From contig JASHNS010000092.1 of NCBI GenBank assembly GCA_030041515.1, positions 62,001-126,000 of the forward strand: a stretch of 64,000 nucleotides of DNA. The letters are read 5' to 3'. Numbering within the stretch: position 1 is the stretch's first letter; every line of letters starts with the position of its first letter. The translations under genes and the position numbers were made by a program. Below, one piece after another: positions 49,601-57,517 of this stretch. The stretch is from Acidobacteriaceae bacterium. GTDB lineage: Bacteria > Acidobacteriota > Terriglobia > Terriglobales > Acidobacteriaceae. The notes under the pieces are model-generated. The model was not told where the DNA came from, searched no databases, and saw nothing but the letters and a program-made list of their open reading frames with translations.

Positions 49601-50000
49601 CGAGGACATGGGCAACGTGTTCAATAACTCATCTGAAATCTGGCCGAGCCTGTTGCGTGTGCGGCAGCCGCACACATCTACCTGCACCGCGCCGCAGTAT
49701 CTGACAGGCGCAGCCCAGTCAGCGGTCTCTCGTTCCTCCAGCACCAACCCAACGGGAACCTGCAGTTTCGACGATTTTTCGCAAACGGTCGGGACGGGAC
49801 TTCGCTATCACACCCCGATCGGACCGATACGCGTTGACCTGGGCTACAACCTCAATCCTCCCGTGTATCCGGTGATTGTGAACTACGGAGCGAGTTCGAC
49901 GGAACCTTCCAACGCGTGTGAAAACAGTTCCCTGGCGCCTCCCTGCGTGGGGCGCGCCGGCCACTTCAATTTCTTCTTCAGTATCGGGCAGGCGTTCTGA
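46650..50000 (+). CDS. Omp85-family outer-membrane assembly protein (BamA/TamA-like)
   Basis: This 1116-residue protein has a basic N-terminus and signal peptide (ALALLALLLAGSVPLFAQQ), then a Pro-rich linker. A long series of POTRA-type repeats runs through about residues 105-660; examples are VKEIRFEGVTRAALDPLPG, VDRIQSVSVTGNHYFGNW and IFVRNVLVSGLHYTRPST. A C-terminal barrel follows with the L6 signature SLRGFALNSAGPRD and a final strand ending GQAF. It inserts beta-barrel proteins into the outer membrane. The length exceeds typical BamA (about 800). Its operon partner is tamB, so a TamA role is possible. Confidence 0.92.
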   Translation: MQDEGSLGSIESSASRKHRPPRRTLPLPVAAIARALALLALLLAGSVPLFAQQPVNPAPQTPHPTSPARRRRRSPAVAPGAVLPSYNDLNPSPAVTTVPTAATLSGWTGLMVKEIRFEGVTRAALDPLPGQLEQQPNAPLDPVKMRESLRRLYATGLYNSIAVDARRQGDGVVLIYRGVPTLFVGRTSVTGVKNTQLALQLSYSTRLNPGTPFTQQKVTRAAGLLQQTLQDNGYYESKVTPHTAVDQTNAEMNVDLDVKTGPQARVGAVAVQGDSGLTASAFRKKAKLKPGSKVTPDTVGRALNNLRKYYQNQQRLEASVTLASKQFQPADHRLNYEFHDQRGPIVRIDVVGARLKKGQIRSLVPVYSEGTLDEDLLNAGSRRIRDFFQREGFFAAKVTHTRSTQNGVTQITYQVKLGPVDRIQSVSVTGNHYFGNWLIEERLGVQAATFFLRHGVYSQALQEADVDAITSLYQSNGFTHVQVTPELRQISVTKGERNLAMVYRIKEGVQQKVGTLSILGVTPQQLADIRPSLNLTTGQPYSGTSLVADRNIILSYFLDRGYDHAQVNLQQRPQKTNSNLIDVTISVIPGDQIFVRNVLVSGLHYTRPSTVRRDILVKRGQPLDQATLLETQRRLYNLTLFNQVNTAVEDPAGDVPRKNVLIQFDEARRWDIDYGAGFQAQTGTPSTNCPTPTSLIDLGINPVGYVCNPNGKFGVSALVELDVSRINLFGRDQSLGFRGEYGSLEQEFTTNYSAPNFLNHPTLAFSLSGGYINAMNVITFASSTSEGDLRLTQRANPADTLIYQITYRRVAVDANTIQVSPAPSFLFNLLTEPIRVGGPELTWIHDSRRPEPLDARAGMYNSIQIFATDNYFMSSQSNFAHFDWTNSTYYALGKRKDLVLARNTRFGMERAFGENKNEFIPLPERLYAGGPESLRGFALNSAGPRDAETGFPIGGAGVFVNQTELRFPEPDLPYFGRALGFVLFEDMGNVFNNSSEIWPSLLRVRQPHTSTCTAPQYLTGAAQSAVSRSSSTNPTGTCSFDDFSQTVGTGLRYHTPIGPIRVDLGYNLNPPVYPVIVNYGASSTEPSNACENSSLAPPCVGRAGHFNFFFSIGQAF

Positions 50001-50749
50001 TGAATCGCGGGATGGTGATTTCGACAATTTACGCGGTCCTGGCTGCTGCACCGCTGTCTGCCCGCTCGCAAACCCAGGCTCCCGGTCCGCCGCCCGGCGC
50101 CGTGCAACTGGACCACGTGGTCGCCGCGATCGGCAACAATGTCATCCTCGAGAGCGATGTGCGCGAGGAGATGCATTTTTCGGAGCTGGAACCCCTGAGC
50201 GTGCTGCCGGGACAGGACACACCGAATCGGGCACTGCGCCGCCTGATCGATCGGACCCTCATTCTGGAACAAATGAAAGTTCAGCGGCAGCCGGTGACGA
50301 CGCCGCAGGCAGAGGTCGAAAAGGCCATCCACCAGTTGCGGCGGGAAATCCCTGCGTGCGCGCGCTACGATTGTGAGTCTACACAGGGATGGGAGTCGTT
50401 CCTGCAGGCGCACGACCTGACGCCGGAACTGGTCCAGGAACGCTGGAGCCAGCGGATCGCCATCCTGCGCTTCATCGACATACGCTTTCGTGCAGGAATT
50501 CGCATCTCGAAACAACAGATCGCGGACTATTACCAGAAGACACTGGTTCCTGCGCTCACAAAAGCCCACGAGGCGGCACCGCCCCTCGCCAATGTCTCTC
50601 CGCGCATTGAGGAGATCCTGCTGCAGCAGCAGGTGAGCAGCCTGTTTCAGGACTGGCTGGCGAGCCTGCGCGACCAGGGCAATGTGCGGATTGTCGATCC
50701 GGCCTATACGGCCGACCTCAGCGCGCAGAGCGGGGATGGTAACGAATGA
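50000..50749 (+). CDS. SurA-like periplasmic chaperone without a parvulin domain
   Basis: This 249-residue protein has a signal peptide ending near LSARSQT. It resembles the SurA N-terminal chaperone domain: LDHVVAAIGNNVILESDVREEM near residue 38, ALRRLIDRTLILEQMKVQR, and a C-terminal helix with EEILLQQQVSSLFQDWLASLR. The peptidyl-prolyl isomerase (parvulin) repeats of SurA are missing. It overlaps the Omp85 stop by one base and tamB by four, so it probably escorts unfolded outer-membrane proteins to that machinery. Confidence 0.8.
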   Translation: MNRGMVISTIYAVLAAAPLSARSQTQAPGPPPGAVQLDHVVAAIGNNVILESDVREEMHFSELEPLSVLPGQDTPNRALRRLIDRTLILEQMKVQRQPVTTPQAEVEKAIHQLRREIPACARYDCESTQGWESFLQAHDLTPELVQERWSQRIAILRFIDIRFRAGIRISKQQIADYYQKTLVPALTKAHEAAPPLANVSPRIEEILLQQQVSSLFQDWLASLRDQGNVRIVDPAYTADLSAQSGDGNE

Positions 50750-53700
50750 GTGCCGCAGCGCAACCCGATCCGGCAATGCCGCGCGGCCGCCGCGGCCACA
50801 TGGCATTGCTGGTCGTGTTCTGGATACTGATCGGCATCGCCGTGCTCGTCGGCGCGCTGGCCTGGTATGCGTCCACGGAGGGCTTTGCGAACCGGGTGCG
50901 GCATACCGTGATTGCCAGGCTTGAACAGGACACCGGCGGGCGCGTTGAGCTGAAGTCGTTCACCTGGCAGCTGAGGCATCTCGAATTCACCGCCCGGGAC
51001 CTGACCATCCACGGGCGCGAAGCTCCCGGCCAGGTTCCGTGGCTGCACATCGACCGGCTCTACGTGCGCCTGCAAATCCTCTCGTTTTTCTCGCCGAAGA
51101 TCGCGCTCAATGACCTCGATGCCGATCACCCGGTCTTTCACCTCATTGTCTATCCGGATGGATCGACGAACCAGCCGCGTCCCCGTCACCCCAGCCAGAG
51201 TTCCGTCAAAAACGAGGTCTTCAATCTCCAGATCGCCCACACGGCCGTCACCAACGGCCTGGCCATTCTCAATGAGACGAAATTCCCGTTTCAGCTGGCT
51301 GCCGGAAATGTCGCCGCGCGGGTAAGCTATGTCCCTTCCAGCGATCATTACCTCGGAACCCTCCACGCAGAAGATCTCGTGGCGCAGCGCGGGACCGAAG
51401 CGCCCGTTCATTCCATCCTGAACGCGCAACTCGACGTCGGGCGTGGCAGCGCCAGGCTTATCTCGCTGACCCTGGAAAGCGGCCCGCGCAATCACCCGCA
51501 GAAAACGGTCTTCCGTTTGAGTGGCGGTCTGACGAACTTCGCCAATCCCCGGTGGGAATTCTTCCTGAAAGGCGCCGTGGACGCGCGCGAGATCCATGCG
51601 CTGACCGGCGCGCCAGGACTGACGGCCGGGATCGCGCAGCTCAGTGCCACCGGCCACGGGGCTCGCACCCTGTTCACCGTGGATGGACGGGCTGGAATCA
51701 CCGGCGGAGCCTACCGCGAAGGTACCGTCGACATCACCGGCGCCAGCGCAACCTCGCACGTTCACGTCACGCAGAATCAAATTGCCCTCACCGGCATCCA
51801 TGCGCGCATGGCGGCCGGAGGGTCGGTGGATGGCAGTCTGCTGCTGACTGACTGGCTTTCGTCCGTCCCCGCAGCCTCGCAGGGAGTCCGCGCCGCACAG
51901 GAAAAGGGTGCCATTCATGCCCAGCTGGCCGGCTTTTCCCTCGATTCCATTCTCGATGCTGTGGCGCCGAAGCGCTTTCGGCGGCTCGGCTTCGCAACGG
52001 TAGCGACGGGAACCGCCAATGTGAACTGGACCGGCCCGCCCTCATCGCTCACCGGCACCGTGAACGTCACGCTGAAGCCGCCCGCGACCACCCCGGCGCA
52101 TGAGGTTCCAGTGAGCGGCCTCGTTCAGGCCACGTACGTGCATCGCGCAGGAACGGTTTTGGTCGGACAATTCCACATCCGGACTCCGGCTTCGGAAATC
52201 CGGATGGCGGGCACGCTGGGCGTCTACCCCACGACGCGCCCATCCGAGGTAACTGCAACAGCGACCACCCGCGATTTGGCCGAATTCAACCCAATCCTGA
52301 CGGCGTTTGGAATCTCCGCGGCAGGAGAGACGAATCCGATTCCCGCGCGCCTTCACGGCGAAGCGAGGTTCCAGGGCAGCGTGACGGGCACTCTCGACTC
52401 GCCGGAATTTCGCGGGCACGTGGAGGCGACCGATTTCGAAATCGCCTCCAGCGATCGGTCGCCCTCGATGCAGGCGCTGGGCAACCTCCACTTCGATCGG
52501 CTGACTGCAGATGCCGACTATGCCGCGGGAACGCTCGCCATCCACACCGCCACCCTGGTGGAAGGCAAAACGACCATCCACATCGACGGACAGGTGCAGG
52601 GAAATCCGAAAAAGCCCACCGAACTCTTTGCCCAATCCTCCGGCGTCCGCGCGGCGCTGCAGGTGCGCAACGCCGATCTGGCGCAGTGGATCGCATTAAC
52701 CGGCAGGAGCTACCCGGTCTCCGGCACGCTGAACCTCGCCGCGCAGGCGACGGGCACGATCGGCGACCTGCATGGAAACGGCACGATCAGCCTCGCGCAC
52801 GGTCTGGTGGACGGCGAACCTTACCGGTCACTGACTGCGGATTTGCAGATTCAGGGCCGCGCCCTGGATGCGTCGCATCTGGAGCTTGCCCTCGACGGAG
52901 GCCGCATCGCCGGCAGTGCCGGATACGATTTTGCGGCTCGCACAGCGCAGTTCGATCTGCAGGGCAGCGGCTTCGAGCTGGCGCATCTTCGCCGCGTTCA
53001 GATGGAGCAGTACCCGATCTCCGGTGCAGTGTCTTTTGCAGTGCGCGGCAGCGGTCCCCTGGAATGGCCCTCGCTCGAAGGCACCGTCCACATCCGCAAT
53101 CTCAGCCTTGCCCAAACGGCAACCGGTTCAGTAGATGCCGACGCACATTCGCAGAACGGGATGTTGCAACTCCGCGTACGGGCTAACCTGAACACCGCAA
53201 CACTAACGATGGCCAGCGAGACGCAGCTGGGCGGTGAGTTCCAGACACATGCGCAGCTCGATGTCGCCCGCCTGAACATCGACCCGTTGCTCAAGACGTT
53301 CAGTGTATCCGGAATTCGTGGAAGCTCTGAGATCGGCGCCACGATCACCGTCGCAGGGCCCCTGCGCCATCCAAAACAACTCAGCGGCGACGTAAACGTC
53401 AGCGAGCTTGCCGTCACGCTCGAGGACGTTCCACTGCACAGCCAGGGCACCCTGCATGCAGCCCTTCAGAACGGGACGCTGCGGCTGGATCCGGTGCGCA
53501 TTGTCGGCCCGGACACCGATGTCCACGTCCAGGGCTCGCTGGGCTTGTTTTCTTCCCCGCACCCCATCCAAATGAACGCCGGCGGGGCCATCAACATGGC
53601 CCTGGCGGAGACCCTCGACACAGACATCGTCGCTTCCGGCCATGTGGACTTTACCGTCGCGGCCCAGGGGTCAACCCAGGCGCCGGACCTGAGCGGCCAG

Positions 53701-54840
53701 GTGAAGTTCACGAATGTCAATCTTGCCCTGGACGACATTACAAACGGCTTGAGCCGCATGAACGGTACCCTGGTTTTCGATCAGGATCGCCTCGACTTCA
53801 AGGATGTGACCGCCTATTCCGGCGGCGGCCTGATCCGCGTCGGCGGATTCGCTACGTATCATCACGGCCTTTACGTCGACTTGAGCGCAACCGCCGACCA
53901 GGTGCGCATTCGCTATCCCGAAGGGGTCACATCGACGGCCAATGCCCGCTTCCGCTTCCAGGGAACCCAGGCCAGCATGGTGTTGAGCGGGCACGTCACG
54001 CTCACCGGTTTTGCCATCAGCCCCAACGTCGATTTCGCCGCTCTTACCTCGGTTTCCACCAGCGCGTCTCTGCCGCCCGATCCCAACTCGCCGGCCAATC
54101 GCGTGCGGCTCGATATCCGCATCACCTCGGCTCCGTCGCTCAATTTCCAGAACTCCTTCGCCCGTCTGGCCGGAAACGTCAACCTGGCAATCCGCGGGAC
54201 GCTGGCTCAGCCCACGGTGCTGGGGCGCGTCACCATCACTGAGGGTACTGCTACCTTCAACGGCTCAAAGTTCCAGCTGCAGCACGGCGAAATCTACTTC
54301 AGCAATCCGGTGCGCATCCAGCCGGTCATCGACCTCACCGTCACAACCCGGGTGGAGGATTACAACATCACCATCGGCCTGCAGGGATCTCCTTCGAATC
54401 TGACGACCACGTTCCGCTCCGAACCGCCTCTCTCTGAGCAGGACATTTTCTCCCTCCTCGCGATGGGCCGGACCCAGGAAGAGCAGCAAATCTACCAGAG
54501 TGAAGAGCAGCAGGCCGGCGTTAACTCCACCGCGAACGCCCTGCTCGGGGGCGCGCTCAACGCCACCATCAGTAATCGCATTCAGAAACTCTTCGGGGGC
54601 GGATCCGTCCGCATCGACCCTACCTTTGTCAGCGGCGTGGGCAACGCGACGGCCCGCATTACCGTGACGGAGCCCGTTTCCAAACAGGCCACTCTTACTT
54701 ACGCCACGAATGTGAACTCCACCGCCGAGCAGTTAATCCAGGGCGAATGGCACCTGACCCAGGACTTTTCCATCCTCGCCGTCCGCGACGAATCGGGCGT
54801 CTTCAGCCTGATTTTCCGGCTGCACCGCCGCTATCGCTAA
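50746..54840 (+). CDS. tamB: Translocation and assembly module protein TamB (DUF490)
   Basis: This 1364-residue protein has one N-terminal membrane anchor (MALLVVFWILIGIAVLVGALAW). A very long region of repeating beta-strands follows, the AsmA/TamB beta-taco architecture. The C-terminal DUF490 domain has GTLAQPTVLGRVTITEGTATFNG, FRSEPPLSEQDIFSLLAMG and GEWHLTQDFSILAVRDESG. It spans the periplasm and is implicated in lipid transport or barrel-protein assembly. It forms a three-gene operon with the Omp85 protein and the SurA-like chaperone. Confidence 0.93.
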   Translation: MSAAAQPDPAMPRGRRGHMALLVVFWILIGIAVLVGALAWYASTEGFANRVRHTVIARLEQDTGGRVELKSFTWQLRHLEFTARDLTIHGREAPGQVPWLHIDRLYVRLQILSFFSPKIALNDLDADHPVFHLIVYPDGSTNQPRPRHPSQSSVKNEVFNLQIAHTAVTNGLAILNETKFPFQLAAGNVAARVSYVPSSDHYLGTLHAEDLVAQRGTEAPVHSILNAQLDVGRGSARLISLTLESGPRNHPQKTVFRLSGGLTNFANPRWEFFLKGAVDAREIHALTGAPGLTAGIAQLSATGHGARTLFTVDGRAGITGGAYREGTVDITGASATSHVHVTQNQIALTGIHARMAAGGSVDGSLLLTDWLSSVPAASQGVRAAQEKGAIHAQLAGFSLDSILDAVAPKRFRRLGFATVATGTANVNWTGPPSSLTGTVNVTLKPPATTPAHEVPVSGLVQATYVHRAGTVLVGQFHIRTPASEIRMAGTLGVYPTTRPSEVTATATTRDLAEFNPILTAFGISAAGETNPIPARLHGEARFQGSVTGTLDSPEFRGHVEATDFEIASSDRSPSMQALGNLHFDRLTADADYAAGTLAIHTATLVEGKTTIHIDGQVQGNPKKPTELFAQSSGVRAALQVRNADLAQWIALTGRSYPVSGTLNLAAQATGTIGDLHGNGTISLAHGLVDGEPYRSLTADLQIQGRALDASHLELALDGGRIAGSAGYDFAARTAQFDLQGSGFELAHLRRVQMEQYPISGAVSFAVRGSGPLEWPSLEGTVHIRNLSLAQTATGSVDADAHSQNGMLQLRVRANLNTATLTMASETQLGGEFQTHAQLDVARLNIDPLLKTFSVSGIRGSSEIGATITVAGPLRHPKQLSGDVNVSELAVTLEDVPLHSQGTLHAALQNGTLRLDPVRIVGPDTDVHVQGSLGLFSSPHPIQMNAGGAINMALAETLDTDIVASGHVDFTVAAQGSTQAPDLSGQVKFTNVNLALDDITNGLSRMNGTLVFDQDRLDFKDVTAYSGGGLIRVGGFATYHHGLYVDLSATADQVRIRYPEGVTSTANARFRFQGTQASMVLSGHVTLTGFAISPNVDFAALTSVSTSASLPPDPNSPANRVRLDIRITSAPSLNFQNSFARLAGNVNLAIRGTLAQPTVLGRVTITEGTATFNGSKFQLQHGEIYFSNPVRIQPVIDLTVTTRVEDYNITIGLQGSPSNLTTTFRSEPPLSEQDIFSLLAMGRTQEEQQIYQSEEQQAGVNSTANALLGGALNATISNRIQKLFGGGSVRIDPTFVSGVGNATARITVTEPVSKQATLTYATNVNSTAEQLIQGEWHLTQDFSILAVRDESGVFSLIFRLHRRYR

Positions 54841-54956
54841 AAAAATGAATCTCCCTAATCCAGCCTTCCGCCCAGGAAGTTCGGGCTGACGAGCCCAAAA
54901 ATCTGTAACAAATCGCGCATCCAAACGGCTCGTCCCGGTGTCTGATTAGGTGGAAA

Positions 54957-55036
54957 GGCTGTTTCCCCAGGCGTCAAACCGGCTGCAATTGCGGCTTTCA
55001 GGATCCGCCCAGACAAGAAAACCCCAGGAAACAGCC
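54957..55036 (+). repeat. Long-range inverted repeat in the leader of the BON gene
   Basis: GGCTGTTTCC (54957-54966) pairs perfectly with GGAAACAGCC (55027-55036), 60 nt apart. The right arm touches the GGGAGAG ribosome site of the downstream gene. In RNA it would form a closed stem next to the start region. Confidence 0.5.
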
Positions 55037-55048
55037 GGGAGAGTATGC

Positions 55049-55792
55049 ATGAAAACCTTTGCCATGCTTTTGCTTGCTTCTGCCGTAGCTGTGCCGGCCG
55101 CCTTTGGCCAAAACCAGCTGCAAAGCGCAGTCCAGAAGCAACTGAAAGGATCGCAGTTCAGGAACGTTCAGGTTTCCGTGGAGGGCAGCGATGTCACCCT
55201 GTCCGGGACCGTGAACACGTATGAAGCCAAGTTGCAGGCGGAAAAGAAGGTCCACAAGGTCCACGGAGTTTCGGCCATCAACGACCAGATTCAGGTCGGC
55301 GGCCCTGAGATTCCGGACGCGCAACTTCAGGAAAAGCTCATCGAAAAAGTGACCAATGGACTGGTGGGCTATGTTCCGGTGCAGTTTCAGACCATCATGA
55401 TCGAAGTCCACAATGGGGTGGTCTATGTGGGCGGCCATGCCGCTGGTCCCATCGCCGCGAACGACGCGATGTCCATCATCGACAGCACGCCTGGCGTGAA
55501 GGGCGTCGTGAACCGGATGAAGGTCGATCCTGTTTCCCCCATGGATATGCAGCTCCGGGTCGCGGTGTACCGCGCCGTCTACAGCTCGCCTTTCCTGACC
55601 AACTACGCGATCAACCCGGCAAAGCCCGTCCGGATTCAGGTTGAGAACGGGCATGTCGTTCTGTATGGCGTAGTCGACAGCCAGGCAGCGAAGGACGCCG
55701 TGGGCATTAAGGCCAACAGCGTGCCCGGCGTCTTCAGCGTGCAGAACAATATCGAAGTCCTGAACCAGCAGAACGAAAAACCCACGAAGTAA
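55049..55792 (+). CDS. Exported BON-domain protein (three repeats)
   Basis: This 247-residue protein has a signal peptide (MLLLASAVAVPAAFGQ) and three BON repeats: about 23-87 (VQVSVEGSDVTLSGTVNTYE), 88-160 (IMIEVHNGVVYVGGHAAG) and 165-240 (PVRIQVENGHVVLYGVVDSQ). BON domains occur in periplasmic proteins such as OsmY and bind phospholipids or other envelope components. The start has GGGAG upstream inside a structured leader. It probably helps envelope stability under stress; the neighbouring TamB operon gives weak support. Confidence 0.88.
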   Translation: MKTFAMLLLASAVAVPAAFGQNQLQSAVQKQLKGSQFRNVQVSVEGSDVTLSGTVNTYEAKLQAEKKVHKVHGVSAINDQIQVGGPEIPDAQLQEKLIEKVTNGLVGYVPVQFQTIMIEVHNGVVYVGGHAAGPIAANDAMSIIDSTPGVKGVVNRMKVDPVSPMDMQLRVAVYRAVYSSPFLTNYAINPAKPVRIQVENGHVVLYGVVDSQAAKDAVGIKANSVPGVFSVQNNIEVLNQQNEKPTK

Positions 55793-55865
55793 GCAGCGCT
55801 CCGGGCCTGCTTCCCCAGGCGGGCCCAATCTGCCGCTTCAGCCATGGACCTTGTACGCTGGGTTC

Positions 55866-56732
55866 ATGGCTTTTTTGCGCAGTGTCCGCGTCACGCTGGA
55901 GATGATCCGGTGGGAGCACTCCATCTTCGCCCTCCCTTTTGCGCTCACCGGAGCCATGCTGGCCGCGCGCGGCTGGCCTTCGTGGTCGAAGATCGTCTGG
56001 ATTGTCATCTGCATGGTCGCGGCCCGCTCCGCGGCCATGGCCTTCAACCGCTGGGCCGATGCTGACCTGGACGCAGCCAATCCGCGTACGCGTGCCCGCG
56101 CCATCCCCGCCGGACTGCTCAGCCGCAGGTTCGCCGCGGGCTTCACCCTGGTGATGTCCGCCGTTTTCTTCCTCGCAGCCGCGGAGCTGAATCGTCTGGC
56201 GCTGCTGCTTTCGCCCCTCGTACTCGCCATCCTCTTCCTCTACTCATTCACCAAGCGCTTCACCCGCTGGTCGCATCTCTTTCTCGGTCTGGCGCTGGGC
56301 CTTGCGCCTTCCGGCGCGTGGATTGCCATCCGTGGATCGCTCGATCCCCGCATTCTGGTTCTCACCGCCGCCGTTCTCTTTTGGGTCTCCGGATTCGATG
56401 TTCTCTACGCGTGTCAGGATGAGGCACACGACCGCTCCTGCGGTCTGCTGAGCGTTCCCGCCACGCTGGGCACGAGAACCGCCTTCCTGATCGCCCGAAC
56501 CATGCACCTGGCGATGCTGGCGCTCCTCGTGTGGCTGGTCGCGCTCTTCCACCTGGGGCCGGTGGCCCTTGCCGGCGTCGTGGCGGTGGCTTTGCTGCTG
56601 CTGTGGGAGCATTTGCTGGTATCGCCCCGCGACCTCAGCCGCCTGAATGCCGCATTCTTCACGATGAACGGCGTGATCTCCGTGATCTTTTTTCTCTTTG
56701 TCGCTACGGATCTGCTGCTGCGACGGCCCTGA
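55866..56732 (+). CDS. UbiA-family prenyltransferase (menaquinone/ubiquinone type)
   Basis: This 288-residue protein has 8-9 membrane spans and the two Asp-rich motifs of UbiA enzymes: NRWADADLD (Asn61, Asp65, Asp69) and the second one in DVLYACQDEAHD. It transfers a polyprenyl chain to an aromatic quinone precursor in the inner membrane. The ...AFNRWADADLDAANPRT form resembles the UbiA-like branch associated with menaquinone synthesis, but the acceptor cannot be read from sequence. It ends 3 nt before the convergent scoA stop. Confidence 0.9.
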   Translation: MAFLRSVRVTLEMIRWEHSIFALPFALTGAMLAARGWPSWSKIVWIVICMVAARSAAMAFNRWADADLDAANPRTRARAIPAGLLSRRFAAGFTLVMSAVFFLAAAELNRLALLLSPLVLAILFLYSFTKRFTRWSHLFLGLALGLAPSGAWIAIRGSLDPRILVLTAAVLFWVSGFDVLYACQDEAHDRSCGLLSVPATLGTRTAFLIARTMHLAMLALLVWLVALFHLGPVALAGVVAVALLLLWEHLLVSPRDLSRLNAAFFTMNGVISVIFFLFVATDLLLRRP

Positions 56733-56735
56733 GCC

Positions 56736-57437
56736 TCAGCGGACCGTGCGCCGCTCAATGCGCTTTTCGTAGCCGCAGCCGTGCACGATGCGCTGAACAT
56801 AGATCCCGGGCGTGACAATGTGATCGGGATCGATGGTTCCGGGTTGAACCAGTTCCTCGACCTCGGCAATGGTGACGCGCGCCGCCGTGGCCATCATGGG
56901 ATTGAAATTCCGGGCGGTCTTCCGGTAGACGAGGTTCCCGGCCGTGTCGCCCCTCCACGCCTTCACCAGCGCATAATCCGCGCGCAGCCAGCGCTCCAGC
57001 AGATATATCTTGCCGTCGAACTCGCGCGTCTCCTTGCCCTCGGCGACGATGGTTCCCACGCCGGCCGGCGTATAGAACGCGGGAATGCCCGCGCCGCCTG
57101 CGCGGATTCGCTCCGCCATTGTGCCCTGCGGGGTCAGGCGCAGATCGAGTTCGCCTTTGAGGACCTTCTCTTCGAGCAGCTTGTTTTCGCCGACGTAGCT
57201 TCCGGTATGAGAGACAATCATCTGGTTCTCCAGCATCAGGCCCATCCCGCAGCCGTCGACCCCCATGTTGTTGCTGATGGTGTGCAGGCCGGTGAGGCCC
57301 CGCCGCGCGTGTTCCGCGACCAGCGCGGCAATCAGGTTCTCCGGAATGCCGCACAGGCCAAATCCCCCAATCATGAGCGTAGCGCCCGATGGGATATCCG
57401 CGACCGCCGCTTCGGCGCTCTCAAAGACCTTGTCCAC
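56736..57437 (-). CDS. scoA: 3-oxoacid CoA-transferase subunit A (orphan)
   Basis: This 233-residue subunit A of succinyl-CoA:3-ketoacid or acetoacetate CoA-transferase has GATLMIGGFGLCGIPENLI (18-36), HTISNNMGVDGCGMGLM, and the PAFYTPAGVGT segment. The GTG start has GGAGGG six bases upstream. Subunit B, which carries the catalytic Glu and normally follows directly, is absent: the next gene is the convergent UbiA. The partner must be encoded elsewhere. The complex would activate acetoacetate with succinyl-CoA. Confidence 0.88.
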   Translation of the reverse strand: MDKVFESAEAAVADIPSGATLMIGGFGLCGIPENLIAALVAEHARRGLTGLHTISNNMGVDGCGMGLMLENQMIVSHTGSYVGENKLLEEKVLKGELDLRLTPQGTMAERIRAGGAGIPAFYTPAGVGTIVAEGKETREFDGKIYLLERWLRADYALVKAWRGDTAGNLVYRKTARNFNPMMATAARVTIAEVEELVQPGTIDPDHIVTPGIYVQRIVHGCGYEKRIERRTVR

Positions 57438-57517
57438 TCCATACCCTCCGCGCAGAGCAGAATATCCGGGATGAGAGAGACTTCGCCAGCCTGCGGCTCG
57501 GTATCATCTCACCAGCC

